From: Undaria pinnatifida
Taxonomy: Eukaryota; Sar; Phaeophyceae; Laminariales; Alariaceae
Direction: 5' to 3'
Assembly (NCBI GenBank): GCA_012845835.1
Contig: JABAKD010000006.1
Span: 3,544,506 to 3,608,505 of the forward strand
DNA length: 64,000 nt
In this document: piece after piece, positions 31,991 to 43,067 of the stretch
Position numbering within the stretch: the first letter of the stretch is position 1
Layout of the letters: each line of letters opens with the position of its first letter
The notes under the pieces: generated by a model
Database searches by the model: none
Told to the model about the DNA's origin: nothing
The model's input: only the letters and a program-made list of their open reading frames with translations
Made by a program: the position numbers and the translations under genes

Positions 31991-32094
31991 TACTCTGCTG
32001 CTCGAAAGGGTTGCTCTTCTATAGCAGTGATTGCTGGGGCTACTGCGTATTTAGGCGATGACTGTTGTGCTTGCTTTGCTCGCGTTCGTGCTAT

Positions 32095-32285
32095 AGCTGG
32101 CTTGCTTTGTTGGTTTGTTTGCTTGCTTGCTTGCTGGCTTGCTTGCTCGTTTGCTTGCTGGCTTGCTCCGCTTGCTTGCTTGCTGGCTTGCTCACTCGCT
32201 TGCTTGCTCCGCTTGCTTGCCAAGCCATGCTTACTTTCCTGCCAGCTCGCTCGCTTGCTCGTTTGCTCTCTCGCTCGCTTGCTGA
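32095..32285 (+). repeat. (GCTTGCTT)n simple repeat
   Basis: Degenerate CTTGCTTG units. On the minus strand this reads as repeated Ser-Lys-Gln-Ala, which I regard as a repeat artefact. Confidence 0.85.
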
Positions 32286-32524
32286 GTTTACATTGTTTAT
32301 TCCGTTGGTTGGTTGGTTGATACATTTCGTTTTATGCCTCCAATCCTTGTGTGCTTTGCGGTTTCTTTTTTTTTTTGTCCGGCGATCCAGCACCCACCAG
32401 ACTATCAATAGTAGATAGTAAAACAGCCCTCCCCCAAACATAAATATGGATGTCAACGGGGAGTGGGAGATGGGCAGAAGAGGGTCTACAGGGTAACCGA
32501 CTGCTTTTGTTCTTGGCATGGCCG

Positions 32525-32870
32525 AACATGCTTAAAATGGCTTATAGCATGGCTTATAGCATGGCTTAGCAGCATGGCGTATAATGGATTAGCATGGCTC
32601 AAAATGGCTTAGAGTTGCTGACAGGCTTCGAATCGGCACGACTTGATCAAGTCTAGCATGGCTTAGCTTGGTTTAGAACAGCATTGAACGGCTTCGCTTG
32701 GCGTGGCATGTCTTTGAGTGGCTTGCCGTGCATTAGCAACATGGCTTAATAGCACCAAGCCTTATCAGAAATATTTGGCATGGTTTAGCAAGGGCTGATC
32801 GTGGCTTGGCGTGACTTAACCTGACCCAGCATGGCTAGCGGAATGGTCTAGCAGCATGGTGGGTTTGGTA
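32525..32870 (+). repeat. (ATGGCTTAGC)n satellite
   Basis: Drifting units of ATGGCTTAGCATGGCTTA cover about 340 bases. A GC-rich (GGGGCG)n run follows at 32905-32972. Confidence 0.8.
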
Positions 32871-33634
32871 GCAGGGATCGCCAGTATGCCGGATGGAGCA
32901 TGCGGGGAGGGGCGGGGGCGGGGGCGGGGGCGGGGTGGGGCGGGGGCGGGGCGGGGCGGGGGCGGGGGCGGATGAAGCTCAACTGTTTTTTTTTCCCTCT
33001 GATTTATTTGTCTGTTTTATTCGCTTTGGGGGCGCGCGCATGTAGTTCGACTGGCTTTTTTTCGTTTCTTCTCTTCTTTTTTCCGTCGTTTGACTACTGC
33101 TGTGAATCGAAAAGCTCCATGAGGAGGGGGGAACGGGGCAGGGGGCGGGCCGGAGGGGGGCGGGGGGGGGGGCGGGGGGTAGACTAGCTCGAGTTTGAAG
33201 GAGGTGGTATCTCCTCTCTATCAATACAAAATGGAAATGTCAGCCATGTTGCACACACATCCCGTGTGCTCACGTGGCGGTGATGCATGTGGCTGATTGC
33301 TCCTTGTTTTTATTTTCGTCGTTATTCAGTATTCTTGTGGCCGTGGTCCTGTGTACCGTGGGGCGTGAATAGTTGTTTTGGTAGTTGCCGTTAAGCTCGG
33401 CGGCAGTTTTTTTTTGTCCGTTTTTTTTTTCTTTTTTCCTTTTTTTTCTTCTTTTTGGTGTTACTTTTTCCGTCTATTTTTCCTTCTTTGTTTCTCTTTC
33501 TTTGGCTGAGGATGGGTCCTTTTCTCGTTATTTTTTTTCATCAACCAGCAAGCAAATACTCGTATATAGATTCAATCGTTTTGGTTTTTGTAGAGAGAGG
33601 TCGGAGGCGCTTGCGGGCCCCTAGAGGGATGAAC

Positions 33635-33800
33635 CTTAAAGGGGTCAAACCTACCGTAAAAGGGGTCTAATTTATACCTTATAAAAGGCCGAGCCTACCT
33701 TAGAAAGGGGTCAAATCCTACCTAAAAAGGGGTCAAATACTACCTTGAAAGGGGTCAAACCAATACCATCAACGGGGTGAGACCTTTCCTAAAAGGGGCT
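33635..33800 (+). repeat. ~21-bp tandem repeat
   Basis: AAAGGGGTCAAACCTACCTTA-type units repeat about seven times. Confidence 0.75.
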
Positions 33801-33824
33801 TTTACACTAATAAAGCCTAATTGA

Positions 33825-34076
33825 TTGGCCGATTGTCAACTTGGTTGGCCGAATGGGGCCAAACAATCCTACGGACAGCCATCCCACGCTAGCAGTGCAG
33901 CAGATTCTAAGAAGATTCCGAGCTCCTACCACGATGAGGAGTTCAATATCTCACCCGCGAATTATGACTTCACGAAGGCATTGGTTCGCGCAGCAATCCG
34001 ACCAGCACTCTTGTATGTGCGCTCTAGTCCTGAAGATCCTACATACTCGTATGATACAGTTAAATCATCTTGTTGA
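33825..34076 (+). CDS. Unrecognised 83-codon open frame
   Basis: An ATG-started frame of balanced composition contains HASSAADSKKIPSSYHDEEF and ALVRAAIRPALLYVRSS, ending TGA. It stands out among repeats because it is not low complexity. No domain recognised and no splice partners found. It could be a fragment of a retroelement gene. Confidence 0.25.
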   Translation: MADCQLGWPNGAKQSYGQPSHASSAADSKKIPSSYHDEEFNISPANYDFTKALVRAAIRPALLYVRSSPEDPTYSYDTVKSSC

Positions 34077-34259
34077 CCGATCGATATAGTTCCAAGTTCC
34101 ACACTTTTTGAGGAGCTCAAGACCGGGGTCAGAAACGTCAAAAGTTTGCCCCGAAAAGTGCAAAAATCCTACGGTGGGATGACTACGGGAGTGGCGACGC
34201 GCCGAAAACAGTTTGATGCCTTTGGACCAAATTAAACTACATCACATCTCTCGGTCGGA

Positions 34260-34395
34260 CAAATCACGATCTAGATTGTATAGATCATGTAGATTATATA
34301 TAGATCATATAGATCACATATAGATCATATGGATCACATAGATAATATATAATCATGTATAGATCATATATTAATAGATCACATAGAGATCATGG
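34260..34395 (+). repeat. ATAGATCATAT-type AT-rich tandem repeat
   Basis: About ten short units of TAGATCATAT/TAGATCACAT. Confidence 0.8.
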
Positions 34396-34433
34396 CGCTT
34401 TTCAGCACAACATATATTTCCTGAATGACGGGG

Positions 34434-34828
34434 TGTTACAAGGCTTACTTTGGGTAGGCAGTAACTAGTTGACAAACGTTTTACAAGGGGTCAAACGGAC
34501 GAATTTAATACCCGTTGATTCCCTAAAAAATGGCGTCGTCGGCAGGATCATGCTTTTTTTCGGTCGTGGGTTCGAATCCCACCATCCAGGTACCAATAAT
34601 AATTTTTCACGACTTTCCCCATGTTGAGCTTGAAAAATACTCTTCTCCCCGGTGTACCCAGGAAATGGAACCGCGTGGATATCGACACGTCCGCCCGTAT
34701 ATCCGGCCGACCTGCTATCCCGGCGTTTCGAGGGGAGGGGGGGGGTGGTATAAGGCTTAGTTTGGGTAGGGGTAGTGGGCAATTGGTTATAACCTTTTGC
34801 AAGTGGTCAAGGGGACGAATACCCCTTA
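34434..34828 (+). mobile_element. Miniature LTR retroelement (TRIM-1), ~390 bp
   Basis: The left LTR starts TGTTACAAGGCTTACTTTGG and runs about 95 bp, containing AAACGGACGAATTTAATACC. The primer-binding site TGGCGTCGTCGGCAGGA lies at 34531-34547. About 190 bases of non-coding interior follow, then a purine tract (GAGGGGAGGGGGGG) just before a second LTR beginning TGGTATAAGGCTTAGTTTGG. Size and order match terminal-repeat retrotransposons in miniature. The interior contains GTGGGTTCGAATCCCAC, a tRNA T-arm look-alike. Confidence 0.75.
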
Positions 34829-34839
34829 ACTACTCAACC

Positions 34840-34930
34840 CCTTTATTAATAGTCCCAAAATATTTCCATGTACTAATTTCAAGTAATTTGCCCCCCCAAA
34901 ACGGGTTTTCAGTTAGTCTTAAAAGGCTCG
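34840..34930 (-). mobile_element. Family I element, degraded, reverse
   Basis: CAACCCCTTTATTAATAGTC, AAGTAATTTGCCCCCCCAAA and ACGGGTTTTCAGTTAGTC are the I body in reverse. The ends are altered. Confidence 0.5.
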
Positions 34931-35057
34931 CTAAACCCCAAACCGCCCGAAACCATCACGTTTTTGTGCGATTGTTTTTGTGCATATATGCCTATAGGCC
35001 ATGGGATTTTTGTTTTCATCGGCTTCCACGTTAATTTTTCTCACTGATTCTTACTAC

Positions 35058-35292
35058 GATAGCCCCCCCCCCCCGAAACCAGCGATTTTCTATTAACGAA
35101 GTCGTTTAATGGCTGCTCGACACGAGGAAGGGCGCTATTAAAAAATAGTCTCCATATATGTTTTATTGTTCGCAAAAGGACTATCGAACGATGACGTCGG
35201 GGGCAAGGGGCACCGTATTTCAGGAGGTACGGCCGGGAGCTGGTTTCAAAACCGGCAATTTCGTTCAAGAAAAGTTGTGCGGGCTACCGTAA
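35058..35292 (-). repeat. Family J repeat, reverse copy
   Basis: GATAGCCCCCCCCCCCGAAA, GTCGTTTAATGGCTGCTCG, CGATGACGTCGGGGGCAAGG and TTTCAAAACCGGCAATTTCG run in reverse order to the copy at 23283. A second reverse copy occupies 35680-35918. Confidence 0.65.
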
Positions 35293-35339
35293 TATGACTC
35301 TTACTCAAAATCGTTTTTACCTCGGAAGGCAAACAAGAG

Positions 35340-35640
35340 GTCCTCAATTGGTTAGGAGCCTGACGCGTGTGTATGATAATAGAGGTAGGTAGGTAGGTTT
35401 ACCTCTTTTTAGCTGAAAACCGTTTTCTGAATGACGGTGTGCTCCTTAAGGTATAACCAAAAAAAATCGTTGGAATTCCATTCATTTTTCGCAAAAAATC
35501 GCTTTTGATAAAGTGTACCTACGAGTACAGGCCATGGGATATTGTTCATAGTAAGGTTGCCCATTTCACTTCTCTTCAACACCCATTTCACTTCTCTTCA
35601 ACATCATTTTTTTTTACTGGGGAATAGAGCTCACTCAAGA
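35340..35640 (+). repeat. Family C partial element
   Basis: TTTACCTCTTTTTAGCTGAAA, TTCTGAATGACGGTGTGCTC and ACAGGCCATGGGATATTG are the C-family left half. The right end is missing. Confidence 0.5.
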
Positions 35641-35929
35641 GGTTGGGAGCCTCGGAACACACACATGGTGCAGACTGATTCTTACTACGATAGCCCCCCC
35701 CCCGTAAACCCTTGATTTTGTTTAACGAACATTTCGTGGCTGCTCGACACAAGGAAGGATACCAATGAACACAAAGGATTTGTACATTTTTCTTGGGCGC
35801 AAAGGCCTATCGATCTATGACGTCGGGGTGTCGAGAGACACTGTATTTCAGGAGATACGACCGGGAGCTGGTTTTGAAACCGGCGATTTCGTTACAGAAA
35901 TGTTGGGGAGGCTGCCGTCGACCGACTCG

Positions 35930-36017
35930 GAACCCTAGGAATTAGTGGGGTATTAGTCCGTTTGACCATTTGCCAAAGGTTAACCCAAGTTGCTTACCCA
36001 AACTAAGCCTTCTTATA
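35930..36017 (-). repeat. Solo LTR of TRIM-1, reverse
   Basis: ATTAGTCCGTTTGACCATTT, GTTAACCCAAGTTGCTTACC and CAAACTAAGCCTTCTTATAACA are the reverse complement of the TRIM-1 LTR. No second LTR is adjacent. Confidence 0.6.
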
Positions 36018-36241
36018 ACACGTAGCATGTGTGTCCAGTGTAGAGACCCCTGGATCCTCGAAGGCGGAGATCGAAGAAAGTTGAAAAAACAATCCCCTAT
36101 CCCCGACTCGAGGGACGGCCTTATCCAGGACAGTCTTGAGACTTCGGATATAGATCACTCAGCAAACCTCTCTTTGCTTCTTCTTCGTCAGCATGTACGT
36201 GTGTCCAGCATAGAGATCCCTGAATCCGCCGTTTTGAGAAT

Positions 36242-36513
36242 GACGCGTGCTACACGATAGGGGCGTGCACACCACTTTTTTTCTTAATACTACCCCTCAA
36301 TTTGGGAGCTTAAGACCTCTCCCAAAAACTGATTTTTGGGGGGAAAAAAAAAAATGCTACACCGGAAGAAAAATCCCATGGCCTAGGTACACAACGAGAA
36401 TCATGCAAAAATAAACGGGGCGTATTTCGGACGATTTCGGGTTAAGGAGCCCCGTCATTCAGAAATCATTTTCGCCAAAAAAAGGTATACCTCTATCGTA
36501 GCACGTGTCCCCT
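36242..36513 (-). mobile_element. Family C TIR element, complete reverse copy (~270 bp)
   Basis: ACGCGTGCTACACGATAGGG at the left is mirrored by GGTATACCTCTATCGTAGCAC at the right. The internal markers are in reverse order: GGGAGCTTAAGACCTCTCCC, CCATGGCCTAGGTACACAAC, CCCGTCATTCAGAAATC. This is the most compact full copy. Confidence 0.75.
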
Positions 36514-36677
36514 ACCGTGGGATTACTCTTACAGAGCCCCTCAAAGGGTTAGGACCCTCAGAAACGAAATGGTGTGCACACCTCCACCGCGTGGCATTTC
36601 GTCTGGATCCACTGCGGCTGGGGTTTATTGTTCAGGGTTTTTTTTCACGGCGGTCAGTCAAGATCAGGCCCGCGGGT

Positions 36678-36715
36678 CGGGTCAGCAGCCTTTCCAAAAA
36701 CTCGCGGGTTTAGAT
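36678..36715 (+). repeat. Family D fragment
   Basis: GGCCCGCGGGTCGGGTCAGC leads into a spacer and CTCGCGGGTTTAG, interrupted by the LTR element that starts at 36723. Confidence 0.6.
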
Positions 36716-36722
36716 GTCGGAT

Positions 36723-37746
36723 TGTGACAGTACTCCGAGTAGGGGATGCGTGGTTGATCGGTGTCGGGAAGCGTGCCCCTCATGGGTTCCGGTGCCTTTG
36801 CTTGGTCTATCCGCATGGCTCGTTGTCTAGGCTCAAAGCTTGTTATGCTATATTTCCCTTCGTGGAATACTAAAAGACAGACATAACAGGGCCAAGTAGG
36901 GTAGTGTAGGGTGGTGCAGGGTAGTGCAGGGTAGTACAGGATAGTGCAGGGTAGGGCAGGGTAGGGCAGGGTAGTGCAGGGTAGTGAGATGAGGGGCGTC
37001 CTGCTTGTCCCATCATCGTCACCTACATTATCGCCCATCCATGATGGCCTTGATGTGAGTGTGACATCTAATGACATCTAATATCACGTGGTTTCACCTC
37101 AACCATGACATGGTTTTACGTCGAATCTACAACCTATCCTTCTACGGAGTGCACTCCATTACATTAGGCTACCCTTAATAGTCATAGATCAGATCACATG
37201 GCAATCAAAGGATGTCAAAAAAACATCCAAAACTGGAAAGGGGATCGAAGATGCCGCTATTCGAAAAAAACGAAACTGAGGCTCTAGATGCCCCCACACA
37301 TTGTAATAATGAGGCTAAAATGTCATTGCCACATATACAACCCTATTATGGAGCTCTCCTGCCGACGACGCCAATTGTGACAGTACTCCGAGTGGTGGAT
37401 GCGTGGTTGGTCGGTGTTGGGAAGTGCCCCTCATGGGTACCGGTGTCTTTGATTGGTCTCTCCTCATGGCTTGCTGGCTAGGCACAAAGCTTATTATGCT
37501 ATATTTCCCTATACAGAATACTAAAAGACAGACATAACAGGGCTAGATAGGGTAGTGCAGGGTAGTGAGATGAGGGGCGTCCTTCTTGTCCCATCACCGT
37601 CACCTGCATTATCGCCCATCTATGGTGGCCTTGATGTGAGTGTGACATCTAATGACATCTAATATCACGTGGTTTCACCTCAACCATGACATGGTTTTAC
37701 GTCGAATCTAGATAAACTATCCTTCTACGAAGGGCACTCCATTACA
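36723..37746 (-). mobile_element. TRIM-2 LTR retroelement, short copy
   Basis: Two direct repeats of 441 and 371 bp (36723-37163 and 37376-37746) start TGTGACAGTACTCCGAG and end CACTCCATTACA, flanking about 210 bases. Just left of the second, GCCGACGACGCCAAT is the reverse complement of a TGG-starting primer-binding site, so the element points to the minus strand. The longer LTR has an expanded GGGTAGTGCA array. It lies inside a family D block. No clear target duplication. Confidence 0.75.
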
Positions 37747-37890
37747 GGGGGGTCCGGTCAGGAGGCCGTTCGAAATCTCACGGGCCGGAGGTTAGGTCGG
37801 ATCTCAGGAGGTTTTCAAACATCACGGGCCGAATCATCCCGGGTGGTGACTATTTTTTGTGACCCGACCCGACCCGCGAGAAGTAATCCG
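37747..37890. repeat. Family D block, right of TRIM-2
   Basis: GGGGTCCGGTCAGGAGGCCG, AAATCTCACGGGCCGGAGG and GACCCGACCCGACCCGCGAG continue the repeat begun at 36678. Confidence 0.65.
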
Positions 37891-38016
37891 ACAAACCGCC
37901 GAGAGAGAGCTTACCTAACAAGTTGGCCGCCCGGATCTTTGGGGCGGTGGGCTGTTCGCGTTTGCGAGCAGAAAGCAATTCTTGGTCGGATAGAGGTACG
38001 GGCGTAGACCCAACCC

Positions 38017-38215
38017 ACCCCCTAGCCCTAACCCTAACCTTAACCCTAACCCTGACCCTAACCCTAACCTAACCCTAACTCTAACCCTAACCCTAACCCT
38101 AACCCTAACCCTAACCCTAACCCCAACCCTAACCCCAGCCCTATCCCTAACCCTAACCCTGACCCTAACCCTAACCCCAACCCTAACCCTAACCCTAACC
38201 CTGACCCCAACCCGG
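38017..38215 (-). repeat. Interstitial telomere-type array (CCCTAA)n
   Basis: About 32 units of CCCTAA, with variants CCCCAA and CCTGAC, i.e. TTAGGG on the minus strand. It is internal, with unrelated DNA on both sides. A shorter run is at 25473-25503. Confidence 0.9.
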
Positions 38216-38612
38216 ACCACAAACGGGCCAGAAACGGGCGAGAAACACGGCTGCGCCGCTGCTGGAAATCTATTCATTATTCCGATCTGCGGACCACCAC
38301 GTAGCCCTCGGCCAATGAGATGAGAGAGAGCGCAAAAACTACCCTCCAAGATCCGGGCGGCCACATTGTTGAGTCTTACTGCCGTGAGAAGCTATGTTTT
38401 TCTTTTCCCGTGGTGAAAGGGTCAACGGTGGTGGTGGTGGGGGGGGGTTGCTTGATTGTTGCTTGATGCCAGTAGTAGTACCAGTAGTAGTACCAGTGGT
38501 AGTACCAGTAGGAGCCAGGTAATGGCAGGGGTGGTCACGTTTTGGTTCTTGTTTTGGCGGTGGCTAGGGGGTCACTCTCACTGCGAGTGACCCCCGCCCG
38601 CCCTGTTCCTTT

Positions 38613-41269
38613 TGTCATAAGGTTCAGTTGTTTTCGGGTAAGCAAGCTGGGTTAACCTTTTGCGAGTGGTCAAACGGACTAATTTAATGCCCCTCTAATA
38701 CCTTCACAAATAGCGTCGTCGGCAGGACCATGTTTTTTTAATTTTTCGGGGGGGGGGGTCGTCTGGGTTAAAATCCCACCATTTGTAGTGGTACTCCGAG
38801 TGGGGGATGCGTGGTTGGTCGGTGTTGGGAAGCGTGCTCGTCATGGGATCAGGTGCCCTTGTTTGGTCTCTCCTCATGGCTCGCTGGATAGTCTCAAAAG
38901 CTTCCACTTTATTTCTTCTACATTGTATACTAAACGACAGACATAGCAGGGCTGCAGGGTAGCGCAGGGTAGAGCAGGGTAGAGCAGGTAGTGAGATGTG
39001 GGGTGTCCTGCTTGTCCCATCATCGTCACCTACATTACCGCCCATCTATGGTGGCCTTGACGTGAATGTGTCATCTAATGTCACGTGGTTTCACCTCAAT
39101 CGTGACATACATGATTTCACGTCGAATCTATAAGTTGTCCTTCTACGGAGGGCACTCCATTACATTAGGCCACCCTGAATGGTCGTAGATGCAGATCACC
39201 TGGCAATCAAAGGATGTCAACAAAACATTCAGAATAGGAAAGGGGATCGAAGATGCGGCCATTCGAAACACACGAAAACGAGGCTGTAGATTTCGCCACA
39301 CCTCATAATTATGAGGCTAGAATGCCTCATTGCAAGATATGCAACCCTATGATGGAGCTCACAACCGTGAGAGCTCAAGAAAGGGTATGTACCTACGGTA
39401 TACCAGTAGCAATCGGCCTACGAAACACGAAGGGCGCGGCCACTGGGCGCAAGGATGCGAAGGGAGCCAGAGAGGAAGGTATAGACGCGGAAACCAAGTC
39501 GGAAGAGAAGAAGGAAACACGTCTCACGCTGTGAAGGTCAGACGAGTTTACGGCCTGAAGCGTAGTGCCGAAGGGGCGGGCGGTCGGTCCATTTGCCCGA
39601 TGATAAGAGAGAAATCAAGAAACACTGCCTCAAAGAACGTCAGAGTCCGCTACGTTGGACATGGAAAGCTGACGTGGGGCCGTCGGTTGGACGGTGATAG
39701 AAAAACGACCAAGACGCGAAGAAGTACGCAAGCGTCGGGCCATTGGTCGAAAGAGAAAGAGCCTGAAACGGGAGAAAACAAAAAACAGTGCCTAACATAA
39801 TGTCAGGGACCGCAAGGTTGGACCTGGAAGGCTGACGTGGGACCATTGGTCGAAAGGCAAAACTATAAAGAACCAGAGTACGCTGAGGTGTAACGGAAGC
39901 ACAGGGGCCGTAATGTGGGACCTAGGAGGCTAGCATAAGGCCCTAGGTCGAACTGTAGAGCGGGAAACCGAGGCAACCAAAACAAATCGATGAAACGCAG
40001 AGAAAGACAACAACTAAACAGTGATGTACAGACAACACCAAAATGGTGGTACTGGAGGCGTGTGTGATACGCCGGAAAGCTAAACCGGGGGGCAACAGTG
40101 GAGTACCCTTAGAAGCTATCTGCGTACAGTACCAGGAAAACGGGAAGAGATAAGTGGTGAGGTCACCTAGCCAAAGCAATACGCAAACAAGGACGAAACT
40201 GGAACGTAGACACAGGAAAACGGAAGGTACTATCGGAAGCCGGAAAGAAAGTCGACATATGACACCTTGATAAGCTAACAACGGGAACAATGCCAGCAAA
40301 CGTAGCGAAGCTATTCAACCGTAACAAGGCAAGCCAAAAGTGGGGTCGACAAGAAGATACTCGTTCAGCTCGAAGCAGCGCTGGAAGTGTTTAGCTCCAG
40401 AAAGAATCCAGGGAACAGAGAAGACAGTATGAAGAAAGCCGCGGCTAGGTGCTATACGTCGGGTACACGGGGTCGCTAACGTGGAGCAACCCCAAAAACG
40501 TAACCGAGGAAAATGCACGGAAAAACAGGAAGTAGGCAAATCGTGTCATAGCAACGTACTGCAGCTTGACAAAAAAACGGAGGGTCCATAGCAAGGGACC
40601 TTGAAAGGCTACTTTAAGAAAACAGGTCCTGCCGACGACGCCAATTGTAGTGGTACTCCGAGTGGGGCATGCGTGGTTGGTCGGTGTTGGGAAGCATGCG
40701 CCTCATGGGTTCCGGTGCCCTTGTTTGGTCTCTCCTCATGGCTCGCTGGATAGTCTCAAAAGCTTACACCTTATTTCCTCTACATTGAATACTAAAAGAC
40801 AGACATAGCAGGGCTGCAGGGTAGCGCAGGGAAGAGCAGGGTAGAGCAGGTAGTGAGATGTGGGGCGTCCTGCTTGTCCCATCATCGTCACCTACATTAT
40901 GGCCCATCTATGATGGCGTGGACGTGAATGTGACGTCTAACGTCACGTGGTTTCACCTCAACCATGACATGGTTTCACGTCGAACCTATAAACTGTCCTT
41001 CTACGGAGGGCACTCTATTACACATTCCACAATAATACACTAATAAAACCTTTTCACACTTTCCCCACGTCGAACTTGAAAAATACTCTCCCCGGTATCC
41101 CCAGGAAATGAAACCGCTTGGATATTGACAGGTCCGCCCGTATATCCATCCCGCCGACCTGCTATCCCGCAGCTTCAGGGGGAGAGAGTGTTACAAGGCT
41201 TAGTTTGGGTAAGCTATTATTGGTTAAAGTGGTCAAACGGACTGATACCCCACTAATACCTTAGTAACA
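38613..41269 (+). mobile_element. TRIM-1 element split by a nested TRIM-2
   Basis: Left LTR 38613-38708 (TGTCATAAGG to CCTTCACA), a primer site TAGCGTCGTCGGCAGGACC, interior to 38783, then TRIM-2. The interior resumes at 41023. A purine tract CAGGGGGAGAGAG abuts the right LTR 41189-41269 (TGTTACAAGG to TTAGTAACA). CTTT flanks both outer ends (38609-38612 and 41270-41273), a 4-bp target duplication. Confidence 0.8.
38784..41022 (-). mobile_element. TRIM-2 / LARD-like LTR retroelement, 2.24 kb, nested in TRIM-1
   Basis: The LTRs are 38784-39164 and 40646-41022 (about 380 bp, starting TGTAGTGGTACTCCGAG and ending CTCYATTACA). CATT is duplicated on both sides (38780-38783 and 41023-41026). On the minus strand the primer site TGGCGTCGTCGGCAGGA begins two bases after the 5' LTR. 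The 1.48-kb interior has no protease, reverse transcriptase or integrase motif. It holds drifting repeats such as GGTTGGACCTGGAAGGCTGA, so it must be mobilised in trans. Adjoining TRIM-1 sequence reads straight across the insertion. Confidence 0.85.
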
Positions 41270-41504
41270 CTTTGCGATATTAAGCTTATACGTCCTGCTA
41301 TAACGAAGCGGCATGAAAAATCCACAATGGAATGGTCAGCTACGAAGAAGCTGCGCCAAAAAATCGCCTAGTATGTATAAAAGTTTTCCATCCTCGAGGT
41401 GCAGAGTCATTCGCGCGGGTGGTAGAAGCCCAGTTGTGTGAATTCCCCTATAAACCGTAGCCTCGATCCTGGTAGAATACAATACCTGGTATATACACGG
41501 ATAC

Positions 41505-42105
41505 GCGTGCTACGACAGAGGTATACCTTTTTTGGCTACGATAGAGGCATGGAGACGCGTGCTACACGATAGAGGTATACCTTTTTTTGGCTACGATAGA
41601 GGCATGGAGACGCATGCTACGACAGAGGTGTACCTTTTTTTGGCTACGGCAGAGGTGTACCTTTTTTTGGCTACGATAGCGGCATGGAGACGCGTGCTAC
41701 GACAGAGGTATACCTTTTTAGCCTACGATAGAGGCATGGAGACGTGTGCTACGATAGAGGCATACCTTTTTTTGGCTACGATAGAGACATGGAGACGCGT
41801 GCTACGACAGAGGTATACCCTTTTGTTGGCTACGATAGAGGTATACCTTTTTTTGACGATTTTTTTTTTCTGAATGACGGGGCTCCTTCACACAAAATCG
41901 TCGGAAAATTGGCCATTTTATTTCACACGGTTCTCGTTGCACATGCCTAGGAGGCGATGGGATTTTTCATCCGATATAGCAGTAGAGTAGTAGCAGTTTT
42001 ATTTTCTCCAAAATCAGTTTTTGGGAGAGGTCTTAAGCTCCGAAAGTCAGAAAAGCTCAGAAAAAATGTGGCCGCACCTCTCTCTATCGTAGCACGCGTC
42101 TGAAG
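41505..42105 (+). mobile_element. Family C TIR element with expanded end minisatellite
   Basis: The left TIR motif GCTACGATAGAGGTATACCTTTTTTTGG is repeated about nine times as a ~45-bp minisatellite. The usual interior follows (CTGAATGACGGGGCTCCTT, CCTAGGAGGCGATGGGATTT, TTTTTGGGAGAGGTCTTAAGC) and the right end is CTCTATCGTAGCACGCGTC. Confidence 0.7.
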
Positions 42106-43060
42106 AGCCGGGTTTTCTTTGGTTTCAAGAGTTGTTTTTTGTATGTCTTCGAATCATAACTTTATTATTGTTGATTGTCGCAATAAAAAGATATTTATAT
42201 ATATATAATTGTACATACATGTTCGAGAGGTGGGCTCTTTTGTTATTTTATTTTTGGGCCTTCGAATCATGCTTATTTTTGTTGGCGCATTTGAAAAGAA
42301 AAAAACTTCTAAGCACGTCGGCTGTGTGAGTTCGATAAATTTACGCTCGATACTCATCTTTGCAAGCTGCGTGATGCACCGGCCGCTCGTTCTTGTCCTA
42401 CGGAATGTTATATTTGCGGTTCTGTGGTGTCCTCAGTATATATTTCTGCTCGTGTGTTGAGAGGATTTTTTCTCCCCCCGATCGACCCTCATCGCGCTAC
42501 ACACGCTACACATTGATTGGTGAACGCAAAACCGTTTTGTAAAGTACAAGTCAAATACCTCGGCTGTGCGACAAGTTTGGAGTCGATAAAACAAACTCAT
42601 ATTTGCAAGCTGCGCGATACACCGGCCGCTCTCGCTCTTGCGGATGTATTATTATTATTACTCTTGGAAAATATGCGACTCCTACCTATGAACGATGTTG
42701 CCACGGTGAAAATAAAATAAAAAACCGGTTTTTACTGGCGGTCTATTTCTAAAGTCGAACCACCGGACACATCCATTTCGATTTTCCAACGATAACATAG
42801 GGAACTGCTACGTCTAATATTAATAGCGCACGCTGGGGAATAAAAGCAAAACGTTCAGACCAAAGATCACACACAACTACGTAGTACAAAAAGACAAAAT
42901 ACGACTGTACCGCAGTAGTACCTCATCATTAGCGCAACGAAGCACCCACAAAGTACCCAAGCAAGCGGTACCCGAATTTTACCCGATTAACATCTTCATC
43001 CAACCAGATGAATCCAAACTAACTACTGTGGAACAGAAGTTGGGACCAACTACACCAACT
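42106..43060. other. AT-richer stretch with B-like fragments, no gene seen
   Basis: Two diverged blocks (near 42310-42400 and 42550-42650) show CGGCTGTGYGA..TCGATAAA.. CTCATMTTTGCAAGCTGCGYGAT, resembling the B-family core. Nothing else is supported. Confidence 0.5.
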
Positions 43061-43067
43061 TCGGAGC

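Noticed and set aside
31990-32325. Minus-strand frame rich in Ser-Lys-Gln-Ala
   Set aside because: It is a direct translation of a degenerate CTTGCTTG repeat.
34531-34580. A tRNA gene (TGGCGTCGTCGGC and GGTTCGAATCC boxes)
   Set aside because: The first box is the LTR element's primer-binding site and the rest does not form acceptor or anticodon stems, although the T-arm-like hairpin is real.
39253-39800. Gag- or enzyme-coding frames inside TRIM-2
   Set aside because: The frames are short, built on drifting repeats, and lack CCHC, protease, reverse transcriptase or integrase motifs.
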